DNA of 64,000 nucleotides from Microvirga sp. VF16 (GTDB taxonomy: Bacteria; Pseudomonadota; Alphaproteobacteria; Rhizobiales; Beijerinckiaceae), in the NCBI RefSeq assembly GCF_016864375.1, contig NZ_CP069359.1:310001-374000 (forward strand). The letters are read 5' to 3'. The translations under genes and the position numbers were made by a program. The notes under the pieces were generated by a model. That model ran no database searches. It was not told where the DNA came from and worked only from the letters and a program-made list of their open reading frames with translations. This document shows, in pieces, positions 26,048-33,381 of this stretch; the stretch's first letter is position 1, and each line of letters begins with the position of its first letter.

Positions 26048-26665
26048 ATGTTATGGAGCCAATTAGATCGGAAGCGCTTGACTGAACCCGGCCGAATAGA
26101 GAAAACCTTTGTGCTGCATTTCGGCGAGATGGGCTCCCGCTGGGGCATCAACCGCACCGTCGGCCAAATCTACGCGTTGCTGTATCTCTCCAAGGAACCG
26201 CTGAACGCCGAGGATATCGTCGAGCGGCTTGGCGTCTCCCGCTCCAACGTCAGCATGGGTCTCAAGGAGCTGCAGGCTTGGAACCTCGTGCGGCTCCAGC
26301 ACAAGCCTGGGGATCGGCGCGATTACTTTTCCACCCCGGACGACATCTGGCAGATCGTCCGCACGCTCGTCGAGGAGCGCAAGAAGCGGGAGATCGATCC
26401 GACCATGACCCTCCTGCGTGAGGTGCTCATGCAGGAGCCCGCGAGCGCCGAGGAGCGCCATGCGCAGGAGCGCATGCGGGATATGCACGATCTCTTCGAG
26501 CTTCTCACCGGCTGGTACGCCGACGTGCAGCGGCTCGACACCGAGCGCCTCGTCCAACTCCTGACGCTGGGCTCGAAAGTGCAGAAGATCCTGGAGATGA
26601 AGGATCGTCTCTTCGTCGTGCCCGGATCGAAGAGAAGTCGCCGCGACGACGCCAAGGACAAGTAG
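26048..26665 (+). CDS. GbsR/MarR-type transcriptional regulator
   Basis: A 205-residue regulator. The winged helix-turn-helix includes IYALLYLSKEPLNAEDIVERLGVSRSNVSMGLKEL and the wing KPGDRRDYF. A helical C-terminal part follows, with a positively charged end (GSKRSRRDDAKDK). It matches the GbsR family. It lies one base upstream of cioA on the same strand, so it is probably cotranscribed and may control the bd oxidase. The signal is unknown. Confidence 0.85.
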   Translation: MLWSQLDRKRLTEPGRIEKTFVLHFGEMGSRWGINRTVGQIYALLYLSKEPLNAEDIVERLGVSRSNVSMGLKELQAWNLVRLQHKPGDRRDYFSTPDDIWQIVRTLVEERKKREIDPTMTLLREVLMQEPASAEERHAQERMRDMHDLFELLTGWYADVQRLDTERLVQLLTLGSKVQKILEMKDRLFVVPGSKRSRRDDAKDK

Positions 26666-26666
26666 C

Positions 26667-28097
26667 ATGTTCGACCAGTTCGACGCGCTTCTCCTCGCGC
26701 GCTTCCAGTTCGCCTTCACGGTCTCCTTTCACTTCATCTTCCCTTCGTTCTCGATCGGTCTGGCGAGCTTTCTCGCCATGCTCGAGGGGCTGTGGCTATG
26801 GACCGGGCGCGAGGTCTATCTCAACCTGTTCAAGTACTGGCTCAAGATCTTCGCCTTGGCGTTCGCCATGGGCGTGGTCTCGGGCATCGTCATGTCCTAC
26901 CAGTTCGGCACCAACTGGGCGGTGTTCTCCGACAAGGCCGGGCCGGTCATCGGGCCGCTGATGGCCTACGAGGTCATGACCGCCTTCTTCCTGGAGGCAG
27001 GTTTCCTCGGCATCATGCTGTTCGGCATGGGGCGGGTCGGGCGACGGCTGCACTTCGCCGCCACGCTCGCGGTCGCCATCGGCACCTTCATCTCCGCCTT
27101 CTGGATCCTGTCGGCCAATTCGTGGATGCAGACTCCCGTCGGCTACGGCATCAACGAGGCCGGGCAGTTCGTGCCGCAGGACTGGTGGGTGATCATCTTC
27201 AACCCGTCATTCCCGTATCGGCTCGTCCACACGGTCTTTGCCGCCTATCTCACGACGGCCCTCGTGGTCGGCGGCGTCGGCGCCTGGCATCTCCTGCGTG
27301 ACCGCACCAACAAGGGTGCCCGGGTGATGTTCTCGATGGCCATGGGCATGGTGGCCGTCGTCGCTCCCCTCCAGATCTTCGCCGGCGACATGCATGGCCT
27401 CAACACCCTCGAGCATCAGCCCGCCAAGGTCATGGCGATGGAAGGTCACTTCCAAAGCCATCCTGAGGGTGCGCCCCTGATCCTGTTCGGCATCCCCGAC
27501 CAAGAGGCTGGCACAGTCCGCAATGCCATCGAGATCCCAAAGGCCTCCTCGCTCATCCTCAAGCAGGATCCGAATGCTCCCTTGGCTGGTCTGGATACGA
27601 TCGATCGCGCCAACTGGCCCTACGTGCCTCTGGTGTTCTGGTCGTTCCGCATCATGGTGGCCTTGGGCTTCGCGATGCTGGGTCTCGGGGTACTCAGCCT
27701 GCTCGCCCGCTTCCGCGACAGGCTCTATGACTGGCGCCTGCTGCACCGGCTGGCGCTGGCGATGGGACCTTCAGGCTTCGTGGCCGTCATTGCCGGCTGG
27801 GTCACCACGGAGGTCGGACGGCAGCCGTTCACCGTCTACGGCCTGCTCAGGACGGCGGCATCGGCCTCACCGCTCGAAGCCCCGGCAGTGGCGGCGTCAC
27901 TTCTGACCTTCATCGTCGTCTACTTCATCGTGTTCGGAGCCGGCACCGGATACATCCTCAAGCTCATGGGCAAGGCCCCGCATGCAGGCGAGACCGGACC
28001 TGAGGCCGGACCCGACCATCCCATCCGCACCGCCGGCATCACCCCGGCTCCAGCCGTCGATCCGGACCGCACCCTCGGCGCGGAGGCAAGATCATGA
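26667..28097 (+). CDS. cioA: Cytochrome bd-type quinol oxidase subunit I (CIO type)
   Basis: A 476-residue inner-membrane protein that holds the haem groups and the quinol site. Conserved parts are RFQFAFTVSFHFIFPSFSIG (haem ligand His region), SYQFGTNW, and GWVTTEVGRQPFTVYGLLRT. The Q-loop is short, as in cyanide-insensitive oxidases. It reduces oxygen to water with quinol, without proton pumping. Its stop overlaps cioB. Confidence 0.92.
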   Translation: MFDQFDALLLARFQFAFTVSFHFIFPSFSIGLASFLAMLEGLWLWTGREVYLNLFKYWLKIFALAFAMGVVSGIVMSYQFGTNWAVFSDKAGPVIGPLMAYEVMTAFFLEAGFLGIMLFGMGRVGRRLHFAATLAVAIGTFISAFWILSANSWMQTPVGYGINEAGQFVPQDWWVIIFNPSFPYRLVHTVFAAYLTTALVVGGVGAWHLLRDRTNKGARVMFSMAMGMVAVVAPLQIFAGDMHGLNTLEHQPAKVMAMEGHFQSHPEGAPLILFGIPDQEAGTVRNAIEIPKASSLILKQDPNAPLAGLDTIDRANWPYVPLVFWSFRIMVALGFAMLGLGVLSLLARFRDRLYDWRLLHRLALAMGPSGFVAVIAGWVTTEVGRQPFTVYGLLRTAASASPLEAPAVAASLLTFIVVYFIVFGAGTGYILKLMGKAPHAGETGPEAGPDHPIRTAGITPAPAVDPDRTLGAEARS

Positions 28098-29101
28098 CAA
28101 CCCTTCTCGACCTCCCCACCCTGTGGGCCTTCGTCATCGCATTTGCGGTCTTCGCCTACGTGGTGATGGACGGCTTTGACTTGGGCATCGGCATCCTGTT
28201 CCCATTCTTCAGTTCCGGACCGGAGCGCGACAGCGCCATGAACTCGGTTGCTCCCGTTTGGGACGGAAACGAGACTTGGCTGGTGCTGGGCGGCGGCGGC
28301 CTGATGGCGGCCTTCCCCCTCGCCTATGCGATCATCCTGCCGGCCCTCTACGCCCCGATGATCGCCATGGTGCTGGCGCTGATCTTCCGCGGCGTCGCTT
28401 TCGAGTTCCGCTGGCGCGATCCCGGCCATCGCCGCTACTGGGACTTCGCCTTCACGACCGGTTCCGTCGTGGCGACATTAACCCAAGGCATCACGCTCGG
28501 TGCCCTGCTTCAGGGCATCGTGGTCGCGGGGCGCTCCTATGCCGGTGGCTGGTGGGATTGGCTGACGCCGTTCAGCCTGCTGGTCGGATTCAGCCTCGTG
28601 ACCGGCTATGCCCTGCTCGGTGCGACCTGGCTGGTGATGAAGACCGAGGGCGCCGTCCAGGACCACAGCTACCGCCTCGCCGGCAAGCTCGCTCTTGGGC
28701 TGATCGTCTGCATCGGGCTCGTCAGCGCGGCGACGCCGTTCCTGAGCGGCGCCTATTACGAACGCTGGTTCGCCTGGCCGCAGGTGCTGTTCACCGCCCA
28801 AGTGCCCTTGCTCGTGGGCCTCTGCTCGGGGACGCTGCTGGTGAGCTTGGTTCGTCGCTGGGAATACTGGCCGTTCCTGCTGACGCTGGCGCTGTTCGCC
28901 CTCTGCCTACTCGGCTTAGGTGTCAGCATGTTCCCATACGTGGTGCCGAACGCCGTCACCATCCACCAAGCCGCGGCGCCGCATTCCAGCCTCCGGTTCA
29001 TGCTGGTGGGCGCGAGCGTGCTGATCCCGATCATCCTCGCCTATACCGGGTACTCGTACTGGGTGTTCCGCGGCAAGACCGGACACGAGGGGTATCACTG
29101 A
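28094..29101 (+). CDS. cioB: Cytochrome bd-type quinol oxidase subunit II (CIO type)
   Basis: A 335-residue membrane protein with eight to nine hydrophobic segments. It carries the CydB signature near the start (YVVMDGFDLGIGIL), then NSVAPVWDGNETWLVLGGGGL. The GTG/ATG region at 28094 overlaps the cioA stop by ATGA. It completes the oxidase with CioA and is followed at once by the DUF2474 peptide. Confidence 0.92.
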   Translation: MTTLLDLPTLWAFVIAFAVFAYVVMDGFDLGIGILFPFFSSGPERDSAMNSVAPVWDGNETWLVLGGGGLMAAFPLAYAIILPALYAPMIAMVLALIFRGVAFEFRWRDPGHRRYWDFAFTTGSVVATLTQGITLGALLQGIVVAGRSYAGGWWDWLTPFSLLVGFSLVTGYALLGATWLVMKTEGAVQDHSYRLAGKLALGLIVCIGLVSAATPFLSGAYYERWFAWPQVLFTAQVPLLVGLCSGTLLVSLVRRWEYWPFLLTLALFALCLLGLGVSMFPYVVPNAVTIHQAAAPHSSLRFMLVGASVLIPIILAYTGYSYWVFRGKTGHEGYH

Positions 29102-29223
29102 TGGGCAACGATCTCGAACAGGGCTCCACATGGCATCGCTGGCTATGGTTCGTGGGCCTTTGGGCCGCCGGCGTTGGAGCGACTGGAGCAGTCAGCGTCG
29201 TCATCAGGTTCTGGCTGATATGA
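29101..29223 (+). CDS. DUF2474-type small membrane peptide (CydX-like)
   Basis: A 40-residue peptide whose ATG shares a base with the cioB TGA. It has one hydrophobic segment (WFVGLWAAGVGATGAVSVVI). Position and size match the DUF2474 peptides that close CIO operons and are thought to act like CydX in stabilising bd oxidases. Confidence 0.8.
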   Translation: MGNDLEQGSTWHRWLWFVGLWAAGVGATGAVSVVIRFWLI

Positions 29224-29257
29224 CAATCAATGTCTGATCGTCCGCTCCCATGACGGC

Positions 29258-29294
29258 ATGATCCGGCAACCGACACAGCCGGCTGCCGGATCAT
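29258..29294. terminator. Bidirectional stem-loop between cio operon and hss
   Basis: ATGATCCGGCA and TGCCGGATCAT form a perfect 11-bp stem with a 15-base loop. It sits 35 bases after the DUF2474 stop and 32 bases after the convergent homospermidine synthase stop. No strong T-run is present. Confidence 0.55.
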
Positions 29295-29325
29295 AACACG
29301 CTTTGCCCAGACGGCATTGCGCCTG

Positions 29326-30774
29326 TCAGGAAATCAGGACATTCCGGAACTGCCACGGATCAGAGGTGTCGATGTCTTCGGGGAAGAAGCCAGGACGATC
29401 CGTGAGCGGGGTCCAATCCGTGTACACGCCAACCACCGGGCCGAGATACGGCATCTGCACCTCGAGGCAGCGGCGGAAGTCGATATCGTCGGCCTCGACG
29501 ATGCCGGCATTCGGATTCTCCAGGGCCCAGACCATGCCGGCGAGCACGGCGGAAGTGACCTGGAGGCCGGTGGCATTCTGATACGGCGCGAGCTTGCGGG
29601 TCTCCTCGATGGAGAGCTGTGACCCATACCAGTAGGCGTTCTTGGCATGGCCATAGAGCAGGACGCCGAGTTCGTCGATGCCGTCGACGATCTCGTCCTC
29701 CGTCAGGATGTGGAAGGCATCCTGCGCCTTGCCGGCCTTGCCGAACATCTCGTGCAGGGACAGCACCGCCTCGTTGCAGGGGTGATACGCGTAGTGGCAC
29801 GTCGGACGGTAGGCAATCTTGTCGTCCTCGCGGACGGTAAAGTAGTCCGCAATGGAGATCGACTCGTTGTGCGTCACCAAGAAGGCGCGTTGAGCCTCGG
29901 CGGTCGGGGTCCACGACCGCACGCACGTATCGGCCCCCGGCTGCAGCAGGTAGATGGCAGCCTGGCAGCCCTTCTCGTGCGTACGGCCGTTCTCGGGCAT
30001 CCACTTCTCATGCGTGCCCCAGCCGAGTTCCGCCGGCTGCAGCCCTTCCGACACGAAGCCTTCCACCGACCAGGTGTTGACGAAGACGTTCATGGGCTTT
30101 TCGGAGGTGGCGCGTTGGGTGTCGCGTTCGGCGATGTGGATGCCTTTCACGCCGACGCGGCTCATCAGACGAGCCCAGTCTTCGCGGGATTTCGGCATCT
30201 CGTGCTCGATCTTCATGTCATTGGCGAGGTTGAGGAGTGCCTGCTTCACCAGCCAGGACACCATGCCCGGATTGGCGCCGCAGCAGTTCACCGCCGTCGT
30301 GCCGCCGGGGCTGCGGCGGCGGGCGTCCAGGATGATCTCGCGCAGGGTATAGTTGGTGCGAGACTCGGGCCCGGCGCTCTTGTCGAAATAGAAGCCGGCC
30401 CAGGGCTCGGCCACGGTATCGATGTAGAGAGCGCCAATCTCGCGGCACAGTTCCATGATGTCCCGCGAGGAGGTGTCCACCGACAGGTTCACGCAGAAGC
30501 CCTGTCCGCCGCCCTCTGTCAGGAGAGGTGTCAGAATCTCGCGGTAATTCTCGGGAGTCAGGGCTTTGTTGACGAACGTAATGCCGCGTGCGTCCAGCAT
30601 GCTGCGATCCTTGTCGTTGGGATCGATGACCGTGAACCGGTTCTTGTCGAACTCGAAATGCCGCTCGATCAGCGGCAGCATGCCTTTGCCGATCGAGCCA
30701 AAGCCGATCATCACGATCGGGCCATTGATGCGGCCATAGACCGGCCAGGTGTCACTCTTCATTTTAGATTGATC
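29326..30774 (-). CDS. hss: Homospermidine synthase
   Basis: A 482-residue cytosolic enzyme that makes sym-homospermidine from putrescine (and spermidine) with NAD. The N-terminal Rossmann motif is GFGSIGKGMLPLIERHF. Other hallmark parts are NCCGANPGMVSWLVKQAL, YDTVAEPW-like (YIDTVAEPWAGFY) and CHYAYHPCNEAVLSLHE. The start is between ATG 30774 and 30759; neither has a strong ribosome site. This gene is typical of Hyphomicrobiales. A repeat element with a small ORF lies upstream in the same direction. Confidence 0.93.
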   Translation of the reverse strand, partial: DQSKMKSDTWPVYGRINGPIVMIGFGSIGKGMLPLIERHFEFDKNRFTVIDPNDKDRSMLDARGITFVNKALTPENYREILTPLLTEGGGQGFCVNLSVDTSSRDIMELCREIGALYIDTVAEPWAGFYFDKSAGPESRTNYTLREIILDARRRSPGGTTAVNCCGANPGMVSWLVKQALLNLANDMKIEHEMPKSREDWARLMSRVGVKGIHIAERDTQRATSEKPMNVFVNTWSVEGFVSEGLQPAELGWGTHEKWMPENGRTHEKGCQAAIYLLQPGADTCVRSWTPTAEAQRAFLVTHNESISIADYFTVREDDKIAYRPTCHYAYHPCNEAVLSLHEMFGKAGKAQDAFHILTEDEIVDGIDELGVLLYGHAKNAYWYGSQLSIEETRKLAPYQNATGLQVTSAVLAGMVWALENPNAGIVEADDIDFRRCLEVQMPYLGPVVGVYTDWTPLTDRPGFFPEDIDTSDPWQFRNVLIS

Positions 30775-31075
30775 CATTCGCAACGAGGGGGAGCCGCGTG
30801 GAAGGCGGCAAGAGAATCTCACCCGGGATGACTGTGCTTGGGCATCCGGGCAGCGTTTATCGGGATTGCCGTTTCGGCATACGCCACCTGATCCCCCGTT
30901 CGAGGCCGCTGCGGCACTGAGCGCTCTTGGATCGACGTCAGCTCGGTTCGCGAGGCATAGGGCTCATCGCCGGACGAGAGGGTGTCGATTGGATCAAGGC
31001 GCAGCCGACCATCGCTGCAAGCTGGATACTTGCGGCCAATGGTGCCGGACAGGTGGGAGGATCTGGTTATCTTTG

Positions 31076-31219
31076 GCCCCGAGCTCGGGATGCAACGGCG
31101 TGTTGAGCTCGGGGCTAGTTGCCCGCGATCAGATTCCCTGCTCGGTGCAGGCCGCGACGGAACGTTGCAAAGCTCGGCATGATGACTGGTTCATGATTCA
31201 CTTTGGCGAATATGTCAAA
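31076..31219 (-). repeat. 144-bp repeat element, copy A
   Basis: First of three related copies (others at 32129-32273 and 62554-62697). Read on the minus strand: TTTGAC box, 32 bases to an ATG, a 21-codon ORF, then an 11-bp hairpin whose first G belongs to the TAG stop. Hairpin arms are 31105-31115 and 31076-31086, with an 18-base loop and perfect pairing. It lies about 300 bases upstream of hss in the same direction. The surrounding 640-base gap (30775-31419) holds nothing else recognisable. Confidence 0.85.
31115..31180 (-). CDS. 21-codon repeat ORF, copy A
   Basis: The peptide starts MPSFATF and has the core RRGLHRAGNLIAG. Length, start and stop positions match the other two copies exactly. 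Differences between copies in the core are mostly synonymous. The frame is open further upstream to 31432, but that extension is not shared, so the short form is preferred. No ribosome site is visible; a leaderless start is possible given the TTGACA 32 bases upstream. Confidence 0.5.
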   Translation of the reverse strand: MPSFATFRRGLHRAGNLIAGN

Positions 31220-31419
31220 TGGCTGAACTATTCTGGCTCCGGCCGGTATGTCCCAAGCGAAGATCGGCATCTTCGTCGGCGTTGAGGCCCAGTGGATGAT
31301 CTCGTGGCGACCTTCAGCCCGGAACTGGTAGACATCAGGATCAACTTGATTGAGCCGTCCCACATTGCTTGCTGGCAAAAATATGCTCAGGAAGCAGTTC
31401 CGCGTCCGGGAGACTGACC

Positions 31420-32112
31420 ATGGCCAACCCATTCGCGTTCATGGGGTTCATCGGGATCCTGGCCCTCCTCCAGGGCGTAGCTTTCGCCCAGACGCCTCCG
31501 ACACCAGCAGAGCTCTCGGCCTATCGCGGACTGCACGCGGCGGCGGCCCAAGGCTCCGTCGATCACATCCGGCGGCTGGCCCAAGCGGGAGCCGATCCCA
31601 GTGCCCGCGACGGCAACGGTCGCACGCCGCTGCATGTGGTGGCGTTCCAGGGGCACGGGACGGCGGCCCAGTCTCTGATCGCCGCCGGGGCCGATCCCAG
31701 CCTGCTCGACAACCAGCGCTATGACGCCGTGACCATTGCGGCGGTCAGGGATGACGTGCCGACGCTGCAGGCGCTGCTCGCCGCCGGCGCCAGCGCCAAG
31801 CTGGTCACGAGCATCTACGACGGCACGGCCCTGATCGCCGCGGCCCATCTCGGCCATGATGGCATCGTCGGCGAGCTCATCCGCGCCGGAGCGCCGCTCG
31901 ACCACGTCAACAACCTGGGGTGGACCGCCCTGATCGAGGCGGTGGTCCTCGGCGACGGTGGGCCCCGTCACACGCAGACCGTGCGCGCCCTCCTCGAAGC
32001 CGGTGCCGATCCCCGGATCTCTGACCGGAACGGGTCAACTCCCCTTCAGCTCGCACAGGCCCGCGGGTACACAGGCATGGTGTCCCTGTTGCAAAGGACC
32101 CCACGCCGGTAG
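31420..32112 (+). CDS. Periplasmic ankyrin-repeat protein
   Basis: A 230-residue protein with a Sec signal (FMGFIGILALLQGVAFAQ) and five or six ankyrin repeats from about residue 35 to the end, e.g. GRTPLHVVAFQGHGTAAQSLIAAGADPS and GSTPLQLAQARGYTGMVSLLQ. The ATG at 31420 follows CGGGAG. The family binds other proteins; small periplasmic ankyrin proteins often accompany catalases or stress enzymes, but none is adjacent here. Confidence 0.85.
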   Translation: MANPFAFMGFIGILALLQGVAFAQTPPTPAELSAYRGLHAAAAQGSVDHIRRLAQAGADPSARDGNGRTPLHVVAFQGHGTAAQSLIAAGADPSLLDNQRYDAVTIAAVRDDVPTLQALLAAGASAKLVTSIYDGTALIAAAHLGHDGIVGELIRAGAPLDHVNNLGWTALIEAVVLGDGGPRHTQTVRALLEAGADPRISDRNGSTPLQLAQARGYTGMVSLLQRTPRR

Positions 32113-32128
32113 AGCCGTGGCGGCGGCG

Positions 32129-32273
32129 TTTGACTTCCCCTGCGCAGGGCATATCCTTGCCAGATCATGTTGAGCTTGCCGACATTCAGACGCGGCTTGC
32201 ATCGCGCAGGTAATCTGATCGCGGGCACTTAGCCCCGGGCTCATTCGGCCGCAGCCGCAGCCGAGCTCGGGGC
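32129..32273 (+). repeat. 145-bp repeat element, copy B
   Basis: Inverted relative to copies A and C. TTTGAC at 32129-32134, 31 bases after the box to the ATG, a 21-codon ORF, then hairpin arms 32232-32242 and 32263-32273 with a 20-base loop. One base of the first arm changes A to G, which keeps pairing as G-U. It starts 16 bases after the ankyrin stop and lies about 110 bases upstream of the LysR gene in the same direction. Confidence 0.85.
32167..32232 (+). CDS. 21-codon repeat ORF, copy B
   Basis: The peptide starts MLSLPTF with the core RRGLHRAGNLIAG. Against copy A the core codons differ by CGT/AGA, CTG/TTG, CAC/CAT, CGA/CGC and GGG/GGT, all synonymous. An in-frame stop lies 12 codons upstream, so the ORF cannot extend far. 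No Shine-Dalgarno sequence is seen. Confidence 0.5.
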   Translation: MLSLPTFRRGLHRAGNLIAGT

Positions 32274-32386
32274 CTCTACAAACAACCGGAGTTTCTCCGG
32301 ACTTCCCGGCCGTCCCAATGGCCGACGGCTGCGGTAACCGCCCCATTTCCATCCCGTGCGTCTCCAGGCCCGTAAAGGATGCCGCC

Positions 32387-33319
32387 ATGGACATCGAACT
32401 CGCTCGCACTTTTCTGGCTATCGTCGAGGCCGGAAGCTTCGTCCGCGCCGCGGAGCGGCTGAACGTAACGCAAACCACCGTCAGCGCCCGTGTCCGTTCG
32501 CTTGAGGACCAGCTCCGGCGACCGGTTTTCCTGCGTAACAAGGCCGGGGTCACCCTGACGGCCGCCGGGGAGCAGTTTCTGCGGTTCGCGCCGACCCTGG
32601 TGCAGGTTTGGGAGCGGGCCCGCCATCAGGTCGCCGTTCCGGCCGGGCGCCGGGCGATCCTCGCCATGGGAGGCGAGCTGACCCTCTGGAACCCACTCCT
32701 CCTGAACTGGATGGTGTGGATGAGGCGCAGCGCTCCCGACATTGCCCTCCAGACCCAGGTTGGCCTGTCCGACGGCCTGTTGCGCCAGGTCGCCGACGGG
32801 GTGCTCGACCTGGCGGTGGTGTACTCACCGAGACAGTGGCCAGGGCTGCAAGTCGAGCTGCTGATGGAGGAGACTCTCGTCTTGGTCACGACCGATCCGT
32901 CAACAGCCGGCGTGTCGGATCCGGACTACGTGTATGTCGATTGGGGCGCGGATTTTGCAGCCCATCATGGCCTGAACTTCCCGCAGTTCTCCAACCCCGG
33001 CCTGTCCATCGGTCTGGGGCCGCTCGGGCTGGACTACATCGTACAGGTCGGTGGAACCGGCTACTTCCGCAAACGCGTGGCCCAGTCCTATCTCGCAAGC
33101 GGCCGCCTGCATTTGGTGCCGCATGCGCCGGAATTCCCGCTCCCGGCCTATGTCGTCTACCCGGATGACGCTGGGAGTGACGATCTGGAGGCAGCGTTGG
33201 CGGGCCTCCGTGCGGTGGCCCAGGCGGAGGAGCCGCAGCCCCGGAACGGCTCGACGCCGGCAGAGCCGGTGACGGCAAGCCAGGGTGCCGATCTCGGAGC
33301 CCCCATTCCCGCGGAATGA
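32387..33319 (+). CDS. LysR-family transcriptional regulator
   Basis: A 310-residue regulator with N-terminal HTH (ARTFLAIVEAGSFVRAAERLNVTQTTVSARVRSLE, interrupted here by the turn at RAAERL). An effector domain of about 200 residues follows, and then a Pro/Ala-rich tail of some 30 residues. The ATG at 32387 has AAAGGA upstream. There is no adjacent divergent gene, so targets are unknown. It follows repeat copy B and converges on coxA. Confidence 0.85.
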   Translation: MDIELARTFLAIVEAGSFVRAAERLNVTQTTVSARVRSLEDQLRRPVFLRNKAGVTLTAAGEQFLRFAPTLVQVWERARHQVAVPAGRRAILAMGGELTLWNPLLLNWMVWMRRSAPDIALQTQVGLSDGLLRQVADGVLDLAVVYSPRQWPGLQVELLMEETLVLVTTDPSTAGVSDPDYVYVDWGADFAAHHGLNFPQFSNPGLSIGLGPLGLDYIVQVGGTGYFRKRVAQSYLASGRLHLVPHAPEFPLPAYVVYPDDAGSDDLEAALAGLRAVAQAEEPQPRNGSTPAEPVTASQGADLGAPIPAE

Positions 33320-33381
33320 GAACCAAGCGAGGCAAGGTTGATGCGGCACAGAATGGCCGCGGCCAGCACTCCGCAGCGCTC

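Noticed and set aside
31115..31432. The 105-codon form of the copy A repeat ORF
   Set aside because: Only the last 21 codons are shared with the other two copies; the upstream part has no counterpart and copy B has an in-frame stop there.
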